Source: Streptomyces sp. NRRL WC-3618 (GTDB taxonomy: Bacteria > Actinomycetota > Actinomycetes > Streptomycetales > Streptomycetaceae). From it: a DNA stretch of 64,000 bases. The DNA is taken from the NCBI RefSeq assembly GCF_001280005.1, contig NZ_LGDW01000348.1:68016-132015 (forward strand). Direction: 5' to 3'. The position numbers were made by a program, and so were the translations under genes. Shown one piece after another: positions 8,529 through 16,340 of this stretch (positions are counted from its first letter, which is position 1; the number at the start of each line of letters is the position of its first letter). The notes under the pieces are model-generated. The model worked only from the letters and a program-made list of their open reading frames with translations, ran no database searches and had not been told where the DNA came from.

Positions 8529-10391
8529 ATGCCATCAGGACCACCCCCAGGACCACCCACCTCGGGAGTCGGCCGGGTCATCGCCGGCCGTTACCTTCTG
8601 CTCAACCAGCTCGGCAGCGGCGGCATGGGCCACGTCTGGCTCGCCCACGACCAGAGACTCGCCTGCGAGGTCGCCCTCAAGGAGATCGTGTTCCGCGACC
8701 CGGCCGAGGCCTCCGACGAGCGCACCGCCCGGGTCGCCCGGGCCCGCGCCGAGGCACGGCACGCGGCCGTGCTGCGCGGCAACCCGAACGTGGTGACCGT
8801 GCACGACGTACTCGAACACGAGGGCCTGCCCTGGATCGTCATGGAGTACGTGGCGGGCGCCCTCGACCTGCGCGACCTGATCGGCATGCGCGGCCCCCTC
8901 GCGCCGGCCGAGGCCGCCCGGATCGGCCTCGCCGTCCTGGACGCGCTGACCGCCGGACACGAGCAGGGCATCATGCACCGGGATGTGAAGCCCGCGAACA
9001 TCCTGCTGGCGCCGGACCGCAGCGGGACGCCGTACGCCCGGATCCTGCTCACCGACTACGGCATCTCGGTGCAACCGGAGACGGGCGAGCCCCGGTACAC
9101 GATGACGTCCACCCTGGTCGGCACGGCGGGGTATCTGGCGCCCGAGCGGGCCACCGGCGGGCCGCCGACCGCCGCCGCCGACCTGTTCTCGCTGGGCTGC
9201 ACGCTGTACTACGCCGTCGAGGGCGTCGGGCCGTTCGAACGGGACACCGATCTCGCGGAGATCACCGCCGTGGTCATGGAGGAACCCCGCAAGCCGGAGC
9301 GGGCGGGCGCCCTGGGACCGGTGCTGGAGGCGATGCTCGCCAAGGATCCGGCGCTGCGGATCACGGCGGACCTGGCGGAAGCGGCCCTGGACCGGATCGT
9401 CACCCCCGAGGCCCACGCGTACGAGCGCTCCCGGACGGACCCGGGGTCGCTTCCGCCGTGGGGTGCGCCGGAGCAGTTGTACGGGCCTGTGCAGGCGCCC
9501 TCCCCTCCGGGCGGGCCCGACCCCACGCCCGCGCAGGGCTTCAGTCCGCCCGTCCCGCCGCCTCCCCGTCGCCACCGCCTGCTCCCGGCGGCGTTGGGTG
9601 CCCTGATCGGAGTCGTGCTGGCCGGTGTCGGGGTCTGGTTCATGCTGGGCGACCCGCCCGGCGGCGGCGAGCAGAGCGTCGGGAAGCCGTACGGCGGCCC
9701 CGTCGGGCTCGCCGCGCCGTTGGCGGTGGGCGACTGTGTGATCGCCGACTGGCCCGGCGGTGCGCGCTTCAAGGGGGCGCCGCGGCTGACCGTGGACCCG
9801 ACCTGCCGGGACACGTCGCCGGACGGGCAGGTGCTGGCGGTCGTGGCCGACGGGTCCGTCGCCGAGGCGCGGGAGCAGGGGCCGGCCCAGTGCGAGGAGC
9901 GGACCCGGGATCTGCGGGAGAAGCTCGCGGACGTACGCGGGTACGCCGTCGTGCCGGCCGAGGGCGGGTTCGAGGCGACCGGAAGGCGTACGGCCTGTCT
10001 GCTGCTCGGCGCGCACGGCCCGGTGTACGGGCCGCTCGGGCCGTTCCGTGAGCCGGGGCAGGCGTTCAGCGACACGGCCTCCATGCAGAAACGGGACTGT
10101 CTGCGGTCGCCGTCGGGCCGGGAGGCACGGCTGGTCGCCTGTACCGAGCCGCACGACGAGGAGGTCCTCGGGTTCACGCGGCTGGACGCCGGTGTCCCCT
10201 TCGAGAAGGCGCGGGACATGTCGGACACGGCCTGCGCGAAGGACGTGCCGCCGACCGACTACGGCTTCGATCCGTCGGTCTACCGGGCCGGGTCCTGGAC
10301 GAGCCGTGGAGCGTGGGACTCCGGAACGCGTTTTGTCGTCTGCACTGTTCGAAAGCAGAACGGGGGCACCATGGAGGGAGAAGAGCCATGA
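8529..10391 (+). CDS. Membrane serine/threonine protein kinase with extracellular C-terminal domain
   Basis: Hanks-type kinase of 620 residues. The cytoplasmic kinase domain (about 15-280) has GSGGMGHVW (P-loop), ALKEI (catalytic Lys), HRDVKPANILL (catalytic loop), TDYGIS in place of DFG, and GTAGYLAPE. A Pro-rich linker leads to one membrane helix near 355-375 (LLPAALGALIGVVLAGVGVW). About 240 extracellular residues follow, with several paired-looking cysteines (GDCVIADW, DPTCRD, AQCEER, RTACLL, KRDCLRS, DTACAKD). That outer domain is not PASTA. ATG 8529 (MPSGPPPG) fits the family; the open frame continuing upstream to 7521 is a shadow of the lipoprotein gene. It is likely co-transcribed with the lipoprotein before it and the small membrane gene after it. 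Confidence 0.9.
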   Translation: MPSGPPPGPPTSGVGRVIAGRYLLLNQLGSGGMGHVWLAHDQRLACEVALKEIVFRDPAEASDERTARVARARAEARHAAVLRGNPNVVTVHDVLEHEGLPWIVMEYVAGALDLRDLIGMRGPLAPAEAARIGLAVLDALTAGHEQGIMHRDVKPANILLAPDRSGTPYARILLTDYGISVQPETGEPRYTMTSTLVGTAGYLAPERATGGPPTAAADLFSLGCTLYYAVEGVGPFERDTDLAEITAVVMEEPRKPERAGALGPVLEAMLAKDPALRITADLAEAALDRIVTPEAHAYERSRTDPGSLPPWGAPEQLYGPVQAPSPPGGPDPTPAQGFSPPVPPPPRRHRLLPAALGALIGVVLAGVGVWFMLGDPPGGGEQSVGKPYGGPVGLAAPLAVGDCVIADWPGGARFKGAPRLTVDPTCRDTSPDGQVLAVVADGSVAEAREQGPAQCEERTRDLREKLADVRGYAVVPAEGGFEATGRRTACLLLGAHGPVYGPLGPFREPGQAFSDTASMQKRDCLRSPSGREARLVACTEPHDEEVLGFTRLDAGVPFEKARDMSDTACAKDVPPTDYGFDPSVYRAGSWTSRGAWDSGTRFVVCTVRKQNGGTMEGEEP

Positions 10392-10404
10392 GGAGGGTGT
10401 TGCG

Positions 10405-10575
10405 ATGCCCGGTTCCACGAACGGTTCCACGAAGACCATGGGGGTGCTCACCGTAGGCGGGCTCGTCGTGGTGACGGCCTACACGGTGGCGCTCGGCAGC
10501 AACGGCTGGCTGTGGTTCGGCTGGGTGGTGCTGGGCCTGATCACGCTCGGGATGGTGGTCACCCGGCCCACCTGA
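10405..10575 (+). CDS. Small membrane protein, 56 residues
   Basis: AGGAGG at 10391-10396, overlapping the kinase stop codon, sits 8 bases before ATG 10405, a strong sign of translation. The product has a short polar start (MPGSTNGSTKTM) and two hydrophobic segments (MGVLTVGGLVVVTAYTVAL and WLWFGWVVLGLITLGMVV). It would be an inner-membrane hairpin with both ends on one side. I do not recognise a family. Position directly behind the membrane kinase suggests a partner or regulator of that kinase, which is inference. Confidence 0.75.
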   Translation: MPGSTNGSTKTMGVLTVGGLVVVTAYTVALGSNGWLWFGWVVLGLITLGMVVTRPT

Positions 10576-10619
10576 GCTCCGTACACCCGAACGGGCTAAT
10601 AGGTTCACGGCGGGTCGGG

Positions 10620-11834
10620 TCAGTTCTCGAAGAGGCGGCCCGCCGAGTGCACGCCCGGCTGGTACTTCGGCAGCCGGGCGGTGATCTTCATGCCGGCTCC
10701 GAGCGCTGTCTCGATGACGAGGCCGTGGTCGTCGCCGTAGACCTGCCGGAGCCGGTCGTCCACGTTCGAGAGGCCGATGCCGCCGGACGGGCTGACCTCG
10801 CCCGCGAGGATACGGCGGAGCAGTACCGGGTCCATGCCGACGCCGTCGTCCTCGATGACGACCAGCGCCTCGGCGCCCGCGTCCTGCGCGGTGATACTGA
10901 TGTGGCTCCCGCCTGCGGACGCCCCCTTGCCCTCCAGACCGTGTTTGACGGCGTTTTCCACCAGGGGCTGGAGGCAGAGGAAAGGCAACGCGACCGGGAG
11001 CACTTCGGGGGCGATCTGGAGGGTGACGGAGAGACGGTCGCCGAAGCGGGCCCGGACGAGCGCCAAGTAGTGGTCGATGGCGTGGAGTTCCTCGGCGAGG
11101 GTGGTGAAGTCGCCGTGCCTGCGGAACGAGTAGCGGGTGAAGTCGGCGAATTCCAGGAGCAGTTCGCGGGCGCGCTCGGGGTCGGTGCGCACGAACGAGG
11201 CGATCACCGCGAGCGAGTTGAAGATGAAATGCGGGGATATCTGGGCGCGAAGTGCCTTGATCTCGGCCTCGATCAGGCGGGTGCGGGACTGGTCCAGGTC
11301 CGCCAACTCCAGTTGGACGGAGACCCACCGCGCGACCTCTCCGGCCGCGCGGACGAGGACCGCCGACTCGCGGGGCGCGCACGCGACGAGGGCGCCGTGG
11401 ACCCGGTCGTCGACGGTGAGGGGGGCCACGACGGCCCAGCGCAGGGGGCAGTCCGGGGCGTCGCAGGTGAGCCGGAAGGCTTCGCCGCGGCCGGTTTCGA
11501 GGGGTCCGGCGAGGCATTCCATGATCTCGGCGCGGTGGTGTTCACCGACACCGTCCCAGACGAGGACCGACTTCTGGTCGGTGAGGCAGAGGGCGTCCGT
11601 GCCGAGCAGGGTGCGCAGCCGCCGGGCCGAGCGGCCGGCGGTCTCCTCGGTGAGGCCGGCGCGCAGTGGCGGTGCGGCGAGGGAGGCGGTGTGCAGGGTC
11701 TCGAAGGTGGCGTGCTCGACGGGGGTGCCGAGGCCGCCGAGGCGTTCGGGGCGGGCGGCGCGCCGGCCCAGCCAGAACCCGGCGGCCAGCAGCGGGAGGA
11801 CGGCCACGCAGAGTCCGGCGAGGAATCCGCTCAT
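10620..11834 (-). CDS. LytS-type sensor histidine kinase
   Basis: A 404-residue sensor kinase. One N-terminal membrane helix (GFLAGLCVAVLPLLAAGFWLG) is followed by a GAF-like domain (about 60-200) with three cysteines. The His_kinase domain has the phospho-acceptor QISPHFIFNSLAVIASF, and the ATPase part has PLVENAVKHGLEG and a GIGLSNVDDRL G-box. It is the last gene of a minus-strand operon: LytTR regulator, small membrane protein, symporter, kinase. Its ATG overlaps the symporter stop by 4 bases, so the two are translationally coupled. LytS/LytT pairs beside solute transporters in other bacteria sense pyruvate-like acids; that role here is inferred. Confidence 0.9.
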   Translation of the reverse strand: MSGFLAGLCVAVLPLLAAGFWLGRRAARPERLGGLGTPVEHATFETLHTASLAAPPLRAGLTEETAGRSARRLRTLLGTDALCLTDQKSVLVWDGVGEHHRAEIMECLAGPLETGRGEAFRLTCDAPDCPLRWAVVAPLTVDDRVHGALVACAPRESAVLVRAAGEVARWVSVQLELADLDQSRTRLIEAEIKALRAQISPHFIFNSLAVIASFVRTDPERARELLLEFADFTRYSFRRHGDFTTLAEELHAIDHYLALVRARFGDRLSVTLQIAPEVLPVALPFLCLQPLVENAVKHGLEGKGASAGGSHISITAQDAGAEALVVIEDDGVGMDPVLLRRILAGEVSPSGGIGLSNVDDRLRQVYGDDHGLVIETALGAGMKITARLPKYQPGVHSAGRLFEN

Positions 11835-13612
11835 GTCCGGGTCACCTCCGTGCGTGCCGGTCCCCCGAGACCGTGGCCGCCGTGGCCGCCGTGGCCGCTG
11901 TGGCCGCCGTGCGCCCCGGACAGCTCCTCCGGCAGGTGGAAGCGGGACAGGATGGCCGCCGTGCCGGCCGGGACGCGGCCCGGGGTGGCCAGGGACACCA
12001 GGATCATGGTGAGGAATCCCAGGGGTACGGACCAGAGGGCGGGCCAGGCGAGCAGGGCGTGCAGGGCGCCCGTGCCCGGGAAGCTCGCCATGGTGGCGGC
12101 CACGGCGAGGAGCGCGGAGCCCCCGCCGACCAGCATCCCGGCGGCGGCGCCCGGCGGGGTCAGCCGGCGCCACCAGATGCCGAGGACGAGCAGCGGGCAG
12201 AAGGAGGACGCGGAGACGGCGAAGGCGAGCCCGACGGCGTCGGCTACGGGGAGCCCGCCGACGATGGCGCTGGCGGCGAGGGGTACGGCCATGGCGATGA
12301 CCGTACCGAGGCGGAAGTGCCGTACTCCGCGTGAGGGCAGGACGTCCTGGGTGAGGACTCCGGCGACGGCCATGGTGAGGCCCGACGCGGTGGACAGGAA
12401 CGCGGCGAAGGCGCCGCCGGCCACCAGTGCGCCCAGCAGGTCGCCGCCGAGGCCGCCGATCATGCGGTCGGGCAGCAGGAGGACGGCGGCGTCGGCGTCG
12501 GAGGTGAGGGCCAGTTCGGGGGCGTAGAGGCGGCCCAGGGCGCCGTAGACGGGCGGGAGGAGGTAGAAGGCGCCGATGAGGCCGAGGACGGCGACGGTGG
12601 TGCGACGGGCGGCGACGCCGTGCGGGCTGGTGTAGAAGCGGACCACGACGTGCGGCAGGCCCATGGTGCCGAGGAACGTGGCGAGGATCAGGCCGTACGT
12701 GGCGTACAGCGGGCGTTCCTCGCGGCCTTCGGCGAGGGAGGTCGACATGCCGCCGTTGGTGCCGCGGTCGGCCTGGGGGACGGCGGCGCCCTTGGCGAAG
12801 GTGAGGCGGGTGCCGCGGTCGATGTGGTGGGTGCCGGTGGGGAGGTGGAGGACCTGGTCCGTGTGGGGGCGGCCGTCGACCGTGCCGGTCACGGTGACGG
12901 TGAGGGGGGCCCTCAGTTTCAGGTCGAGGCCGTCCGCGACGCGCACGACGCGCTGTTCGCGGAAGGTGGCGGGTTCGTCGAAGGCGTGGCGCGGGGCGCC
13001 GTCGCCCTGCCAGGCGAGGGCGAGGAAGAGGGCCGGGACGAGCATCGCGGTGAGCTTCAGCCAGTACTGGAAGGCCTGCACGAAGGTGATGCTGCGCATG
13101 CCGCCGGCGGCGACGGTGGCGACCACGACGACGGCGACGATGACCCCGCCGGCCCAGTCGGGCGCGTCGGTCAGGACCGCCAACGTCAGCCCCGCGCCCT
13201 GGAGCTGGGGCAGCAGGTAGAGCCAGCCGACCCCGACGACGAAGGCTCCGGCGAGCCGCCGTACGGCCTGGGAAGCGAGGCGGGCCTCGGCGAAGTCGGG
13301 GAGCGTGTAGGCGCCGGAGCGGCGCAGCGGGGCGGCGACGAAGAGGAGCAGCAGGAGGTAGCCGGCGGTGTAGCCGACGGGGTACCAGAGCATGTCGGGG
13401 CCCTGGACGAGGACGAGGCCGGCGATGCCGAGGAAGGAGGCGGCGGAGAGGTACTCGCCGCTGATCGCGGTGGCGTTGAGGCGGGGGCCGACGGTGCGGG
13501 AGGCGACGTAGAAGTCGGAGGTGGTGCGGGAGATGCGCAGGCCGAACGCGCCGACGAAGACCGTCGCCACGACGACGAGGGCGACGGCCGGGACGGCGTA
13601 GTTCTCGTTCAC
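11831..13612 (-). CDS. Sodium:solute symporter (ActP-like)
   Basis: SSS-family symporter of 593 residues, probably for acetate, pyruvate or a similar monocarboxylate. About 13 hydrophobic segments are visible, with family stretches such as TAISGEYLSAASFLGIAG, GGMRSITFVQAFQYWLK and LSTASGLTMAVAGVLTQD. Two oddities stand out. There is an extra hydrophilic insert of about 90 residues between mid-protein helices (around 205-295). The C-terminal tail is Gly/His-rich (GAHGGHSGHGGHGGHG), encoded by a degenerate 9-base repeat and likely to bind metal. A DUF485-like membrane gene lies just upstream and the LytS kinase overlaps downstream. Confidence 0.9.
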   Translation of the reverse strand: MNENYAVPAVALVVVATVFVGAFGLRISRTTSDFYVASRTVGPRLNATAISGEYLSAASFLGIAGLVLVQGPDMLWYPVGYTAGYLLLLLFVAAPLRRSGAYTLPDFAEARLASQAVRRLAGAFVVGVGWLYLLPQLQGAGLTLAVLTDAPDWAGGVIVAVVVVATVAAGGMRSITFVQAFQYWLKLTAMLVPALFLALAWQGDGAPRHAFDEPATFREQRVVRVADGLDLKLRAPLTVTVTGTVDGRPHTDQVLHLPTGTHHIDRGTRLTFAKGAAVPQADRGTNGGMSTSLAEGREERPLYATYGLILATFLGTMGLPHVVVRFYTSPHGVAARRTTVAVLGLIGAFYLLPPVYGALGRLYAPELALTSDADAAVLLLPDRMIGGLGGDLLGALVAGGAFAAFLSTASGLTMAVAGVLTQDVLPSRGVRHFRLGTVIAMAVPLAASAIVGGLPVADAVGLAFAVSASSFCPLLVLGIWWRRLTPPGAAAGMLVGGGSALLAVAATMASFPGTGALHALLAWPALWSVPLGFLTMILVSLATPGRVPAGTAAILSRFHLPEELSGAHGGHSGHGGHGGHGLGGPARTEVTRT

Positions 13613-13636
13613 AGGGGCCTGTTCCCGTTCATGGCG

Positions 13637-14002
13637 TCAGCGGTCCTGGTCCTCGACCAGCCGGACGAAGTCCCGTTCGTTGCGTTCGGCGCGCCGCACG
13701 TACCAGCGGGCGAGCAGCACCAGGGGCGCGTAGAGGCCGAAGCCGAGGATCAGCCACTTCAGGTGGTGGGCGTCGGGCAGCGCGGCGAAGAGCAGCGGCA
13801 GCGGCGCGACGAGGAGTGCGAGGACCGCGAACACGGCCAGGGCGGCGCGGAGTTGGGAGCGCATGAGGGAGCGGACGTAGGTGTGGCCGAGGGTGGTCTG
13901 CTCGTCGATCTCGGTGCGCGGCCGGTAGTAGCCAAAGGTGCGGCGGGCGCGCCGGGGCGGCCCGGTGACGACGACGCGGCGTTCGGCGGGATCCTGGGGC
14001 AT
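13637..14002 (-). CDS. Small membrane protein, DUF485-like
   Basis: A 121-residue protein with a basic, polar first half (TFGYYRPRTEIDEQTTLGHTY) and two membrane helices (AALAVFAVLALLVAPLPLLF and WLILGFGLYAPLVLLARWY), ending in a charged tail. Size, topology and position directly upstream of an SSS symporter match the DUF485 proteins that accompany ActP-type transporters. It lies 24 bp before the symporter start and 17 bp after the LytTR regulator gene, inside one operon. It is probably an accessory subunit of the transporter. Confidence 0.8.
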   Translation of the reverse strand: MPQDPAERRVVVTGPPRRARRTFGYYRPRTEIDEQTTLGHTYVRSLMRSQLRAALAVFAVLALLVAPLPLLFAALPDAHHLKWLILGFGLYAPLVLLARWYVRRAERNERDFVRLVEDQDR

Positions 14003-14019
14003 GGATGCGGTTCCGTCCC

Positions 14020-14787
14020 TCAGCTCGCGGGCCGGCGCATCAGCAGGTCCCGTAGCTCACGGGCGTGGCGCCGGCTGACCTGGAGTTCCTCGGCGCCGAC
14101 CAGGACGCTCACGGCGCCGGCGTCGAGGCGGAGTTCACCGATGTGGCGCAGGGCGACGAGGTGGCGGCGGTGGATGCGGACGAAACCGCGGGCGCGCCAG
14201 CGCTCCTCCAGGGTGGAGAGCGGGATGCGTACGAGGTGGCTGCCCCGGTCGGTGTGCAGACGGGCGTAGTCGCCCTGGGCCTCGACGTGGGTGATGTCGT
14301 CGACGGCGACGAAGCGGGTCACTCCGCCGAGCTCGACGGGTATGTGGTCGGGGTCGGGTTCGTGCACGGGTATGGGCGCGGGCAGGGTCGGGGTGTTGTC
14401 GCGCAGTTCGGCGGCTCGGCGGACGGCTTCGGCGAGGCGTTCCTTGCGTACGGGTTTCAGTACGTAGTCGACGGCCTTGAGGTCGAACGCCTGGACGGCG
14501 AAGTCCTCGTGGGCGGTGACGAACACGACGAGCGGCGGCTTGGCGAACCCGGTGAGGAGACGGGCGAGGTCGAGGCCGTCGAGACCGGGCATGTGGATGT
14601 CGAGGAACACCACGTCGATGGCCTCGGGTCCGCCGGGCCCCGACTGGAGGGCGCGGTTGATGCGGCGCAGCGCCTCGGTCGCGTCACCGGCTCCCTCGGC
14701 GGTGCCGATCCGTGGGTCGGCGTGCAGCAGATAGAGCAGTTCCTCGAGGGAGGGGCGTTCGTCGTCGACGGCGAGGGCGCGCAGCAT
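14020..14787 (-). CDS. LytTR-family response regulator
   Basis: A 255-residue response regulator. The receiver domain (1-125) has DDE near the start, the phospho-acceptor Asp in DVVFLDIHMPGLDG, FVTAHEDFAV and the KPV lysine. The C-terminal LytTR DNA-binding domain (about 150-250) has FVAVDDITHVEAQGDYARLH and GFVRIHRRHLVAL. It is the first gene of the operon that also encodes the small membrane protein, symporter and LytS kinase, so it is the kinase partner and the likely activator of the transporter. It is divergent from an AsnC-type gene across 100 bp. Confidence 0.92.
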   Translation of the reverse strand: MLRALAVDDERPSLEELLYLLHADPRIGTAEGAGDATEALRRINRALQSGPGGPEAIDVVFLDIHMPGLDGLDLARLLTGFAKPPLVVFVTAHEDFAVQAFDLKAVDYVLKPVRKERLAEAVRRAAELRDNTPTLPAPIPVHEPDPDHIPVELGGVTRFVAVDDITHVEAQGDYARLHTDRGSHLVRIPLSTLEERWRARGFVRIHRRHLVALRHIGELRLDAGAVSVLVGAEELQVSRRHARELRDLLMRRPAS

Positions 14788-14887
14788 GAAGGTGGAGTGT
14801 AGGTGGAATTCGTACGTGTGCACATGTGCCGGGTGGGTAAGCCGCCGATGGGGCGCGGTGCCCGCCGTCGCTGGATACAGTGCCCGG

Positions 14888-15403
14888 ATGAACAGCAGGC
14901 CGGCGCCTTTCGACGAAGTGGACCGGAAGATCATCACCACCCTGATGGCGAACGCCCGTACGAGCTTCGCCGAGATCGGCGCGGCGGTCGGGTTGTCGGC
15001 CACCGCGGTGAAGCGGCGGGTGGACCGGCTGCGTGAGACGGGCGTGATCACCGGGTTCACGGCGACGGTGGAGCCGTCGGCGCTCGGCTGGAGCACGGAG
15101 GCGTACGTCGAGGTGTACTGCGAGGGCGCGGCGCCGCCCCGGCGGCTGGCGGAGGTGGTGCGCAACCATCCGGAGATCACGGCGGCGATGACGGTGACGG
15201 GCGGCGCGGACGCGCTGCTGCATGTGCGGGCGACGGATGTGGAGCACTTCGAGAACGTGCTGGAGCGCATCAGGACCGAGCCGTTCATCCGGAAGACGAT
15301 CAGCTACATGGTGCTGTCCCACCTCCTCACGGAAAGCCCGGAGGCGGGGGCTACCCATCCTGCCCCGAACAACACATCGAAAGGCGCATCAGACCTGCGT
15401 TGA
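14888..15403 (+). CDS. Lrp/AsnC family transcriptional regulator
   Basis: A 171-residue feast/famine regulator. The N-terminal helix-turn-helix reads FDEVDRKIITTLMANARTSFAEIGAAVGLSATAVKRRVDRL, given here as one motif in two halves around residue 30. The RAM ligand domain follows (AAMTVTGGADALLHVRATD). I chose ATG 14888: a TACAGT hexamer ends exactly 6 bases before it with no ribosome site, so transcription is probably leaderless. A 15-base palindrome lies 12 bp after its stop, in the leader of the arginine/ornithine genes, making those genes the likely targets. The ligand may be arginine, ornithine or another amino acid (inference). Confidence 0.9.
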   Translation: MNSRPAPFDEVDRKIITTLMANARTSFAEIGAAVGLSATAVKRRVDRLRETGVITGFTATVEPSALGWSTEAYVEVYCEGAAPPRRLAEVVRNHPEITAAMTVTGGADALLHVRATDVEHFENVLERIRTEPFIRKTISYMVLSHLLTESPEAGATHPAPNNTSKGASDLR

Positions 15404-15415
15404 TGCCGTCAAAGA

Positions 15416-15430
15416 CGCAGGATTCCTGCG
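15416..15430. promoter_or_regulatory. Palindrome, likely AsnC-type operator
   Basis: CGCAGGA-T-TCCTGCG is a perfect 7-1-7 inverted repeat about 100 bp upstream of the dimethylargininase-like start. A second, weaker dyad (GCATCA at 15386, TGATGC at 15401) overlaps the regulator's stop. Two dyads before the target gene fit multimeric Lrp/AsnC binding. Confidence 0.5.
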
Positions 15431-15527
15431 CCGACACGCAATCGTTGTCACTTGTCGAGCGTCGGGCTCAGTTCCTACCGTGGTGTACATCCCACTGGAG
15501 CTTTGCAGGAAGCGGAGGAACCCCTCT

Positions 15528-16340
15528 GTGCCCGACAGCCGTGTGCCGCTCCCCCGGCGCTTTCTTGTCTGTGAACCCAGACATTTCGCCGTGCAGTACG
15601 CGATCAATCCCTGGATGAACCCCGACATCAGGGTCGACGTCGATCTGGCCCAGGAACAGTGGCGCTCGCTGATCAGCGCCTACCGCGCCCACGGCCACAC
15701 CGTGGACACCGTGGAGCCGGTCGCCGGCCTGCCCGACATGGTGTTCGCCGCGAACTCGGCGGTCGTCGTCGACGGCCGTGTCTTCGGCTCCTCCTTCCAC
15801 GCCCCCGAACGCCGCCCCGAGTCGACCGCGTACGAGACGTGGTTCAAGTCGGCGGGCTACGACGTGTACCGCCCGGAGTCGGTGTGCGAGGGCGAGGGAG
15901 ACCTGGTCCCGGCCGGCCGCTGGATCCTGGCGGGCACGGGCTTCCGTACGACCCGTGAGGCCCATCACGAGGTGCAGGAGTACTTCGGCGTCCCGGTGAT
16001 CAGCCTCAAGCTGACGGACCCGTACTTCTACCACCTGGACACGGCGCTGTTCGTCCTGGACGAGACCAACATCGCGTACTACCCGGACGCGTTCTCGCCG
16101 GGCAGCCGCGAGGTGCTGGCGCGGCTGTACCCGGACGCGGTCGTCGCGACCCGCGAGGACGCGCTCACGTTCGGGCTGAACTCGGTCTCGGACGGCCACC
16201 ACGTCTTCATCGACCCGGGCGCCACGGCCCTCGCCGCCGAACTGACGCGCCACGGCTACCTCCCCGTTCCCGTCGACCTGTCGGAGTTCCGCAAGGCCGG
16301 CGGCGGCATCAAGTGCTGCACTCAGGAGATCCGCTCATGA
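15528..16340 (+). CDS. Dimethylargininase-like amidinotransferase-superfamily enzyme
   Basis: A 270-residue member of the DDAH/arginine-deiminase superfamily, expected to hydrolyse a guanidino substrate (N-methylated arginine or arginine) to citrulline or ornithine. Visible signatures are HFAVQYAINPWM, LPDMVFAANSAVVVDG, GEGDLVPAG, the catalytic-His region YFYHLDTALFVLD, and the C-terminal GGGIKCCTQE with Cys263/Cys264. The start is GTG 15528, after GCGGAGGA. Its stop overlaps the ornithine aminotransferase ATG, so the products act in sequence. The exact substrate (dimethylarginine, arginine or another) cannot be read from sequence. Confidence 0.85.
   Translation: MPDSRVPLPRRFLVCEPRHFAVQYAINPWMNPDIRVDVDLAQEQWRSLISAYRAHGHTVDTVEPVAGLPDMVFAANSAVVVDGRVFGSSFHAPERRPESTAYETWFKSAGYDVYRPESVCEGEGDLVPAGRWILAGTGFRTTREAHHEVQEYFGVPVISLKLTDPYFYHLDTALFVLDETNIAYYPDAFSPGSREVLARLYPDAVVATREDALTFGLNSVSDGHHVFIDPGATALAAELTRHGYLPVPVDLSEFRKAGGGIKCCTQEIRS

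Noticed and set aside
10620..12173. Kinase frame extended upstream to 12173
   Set aside because: The extension is antisense-like sequence inside the symporter gene; the ATG at 11834 overlapping the symporter stop is the natural start.
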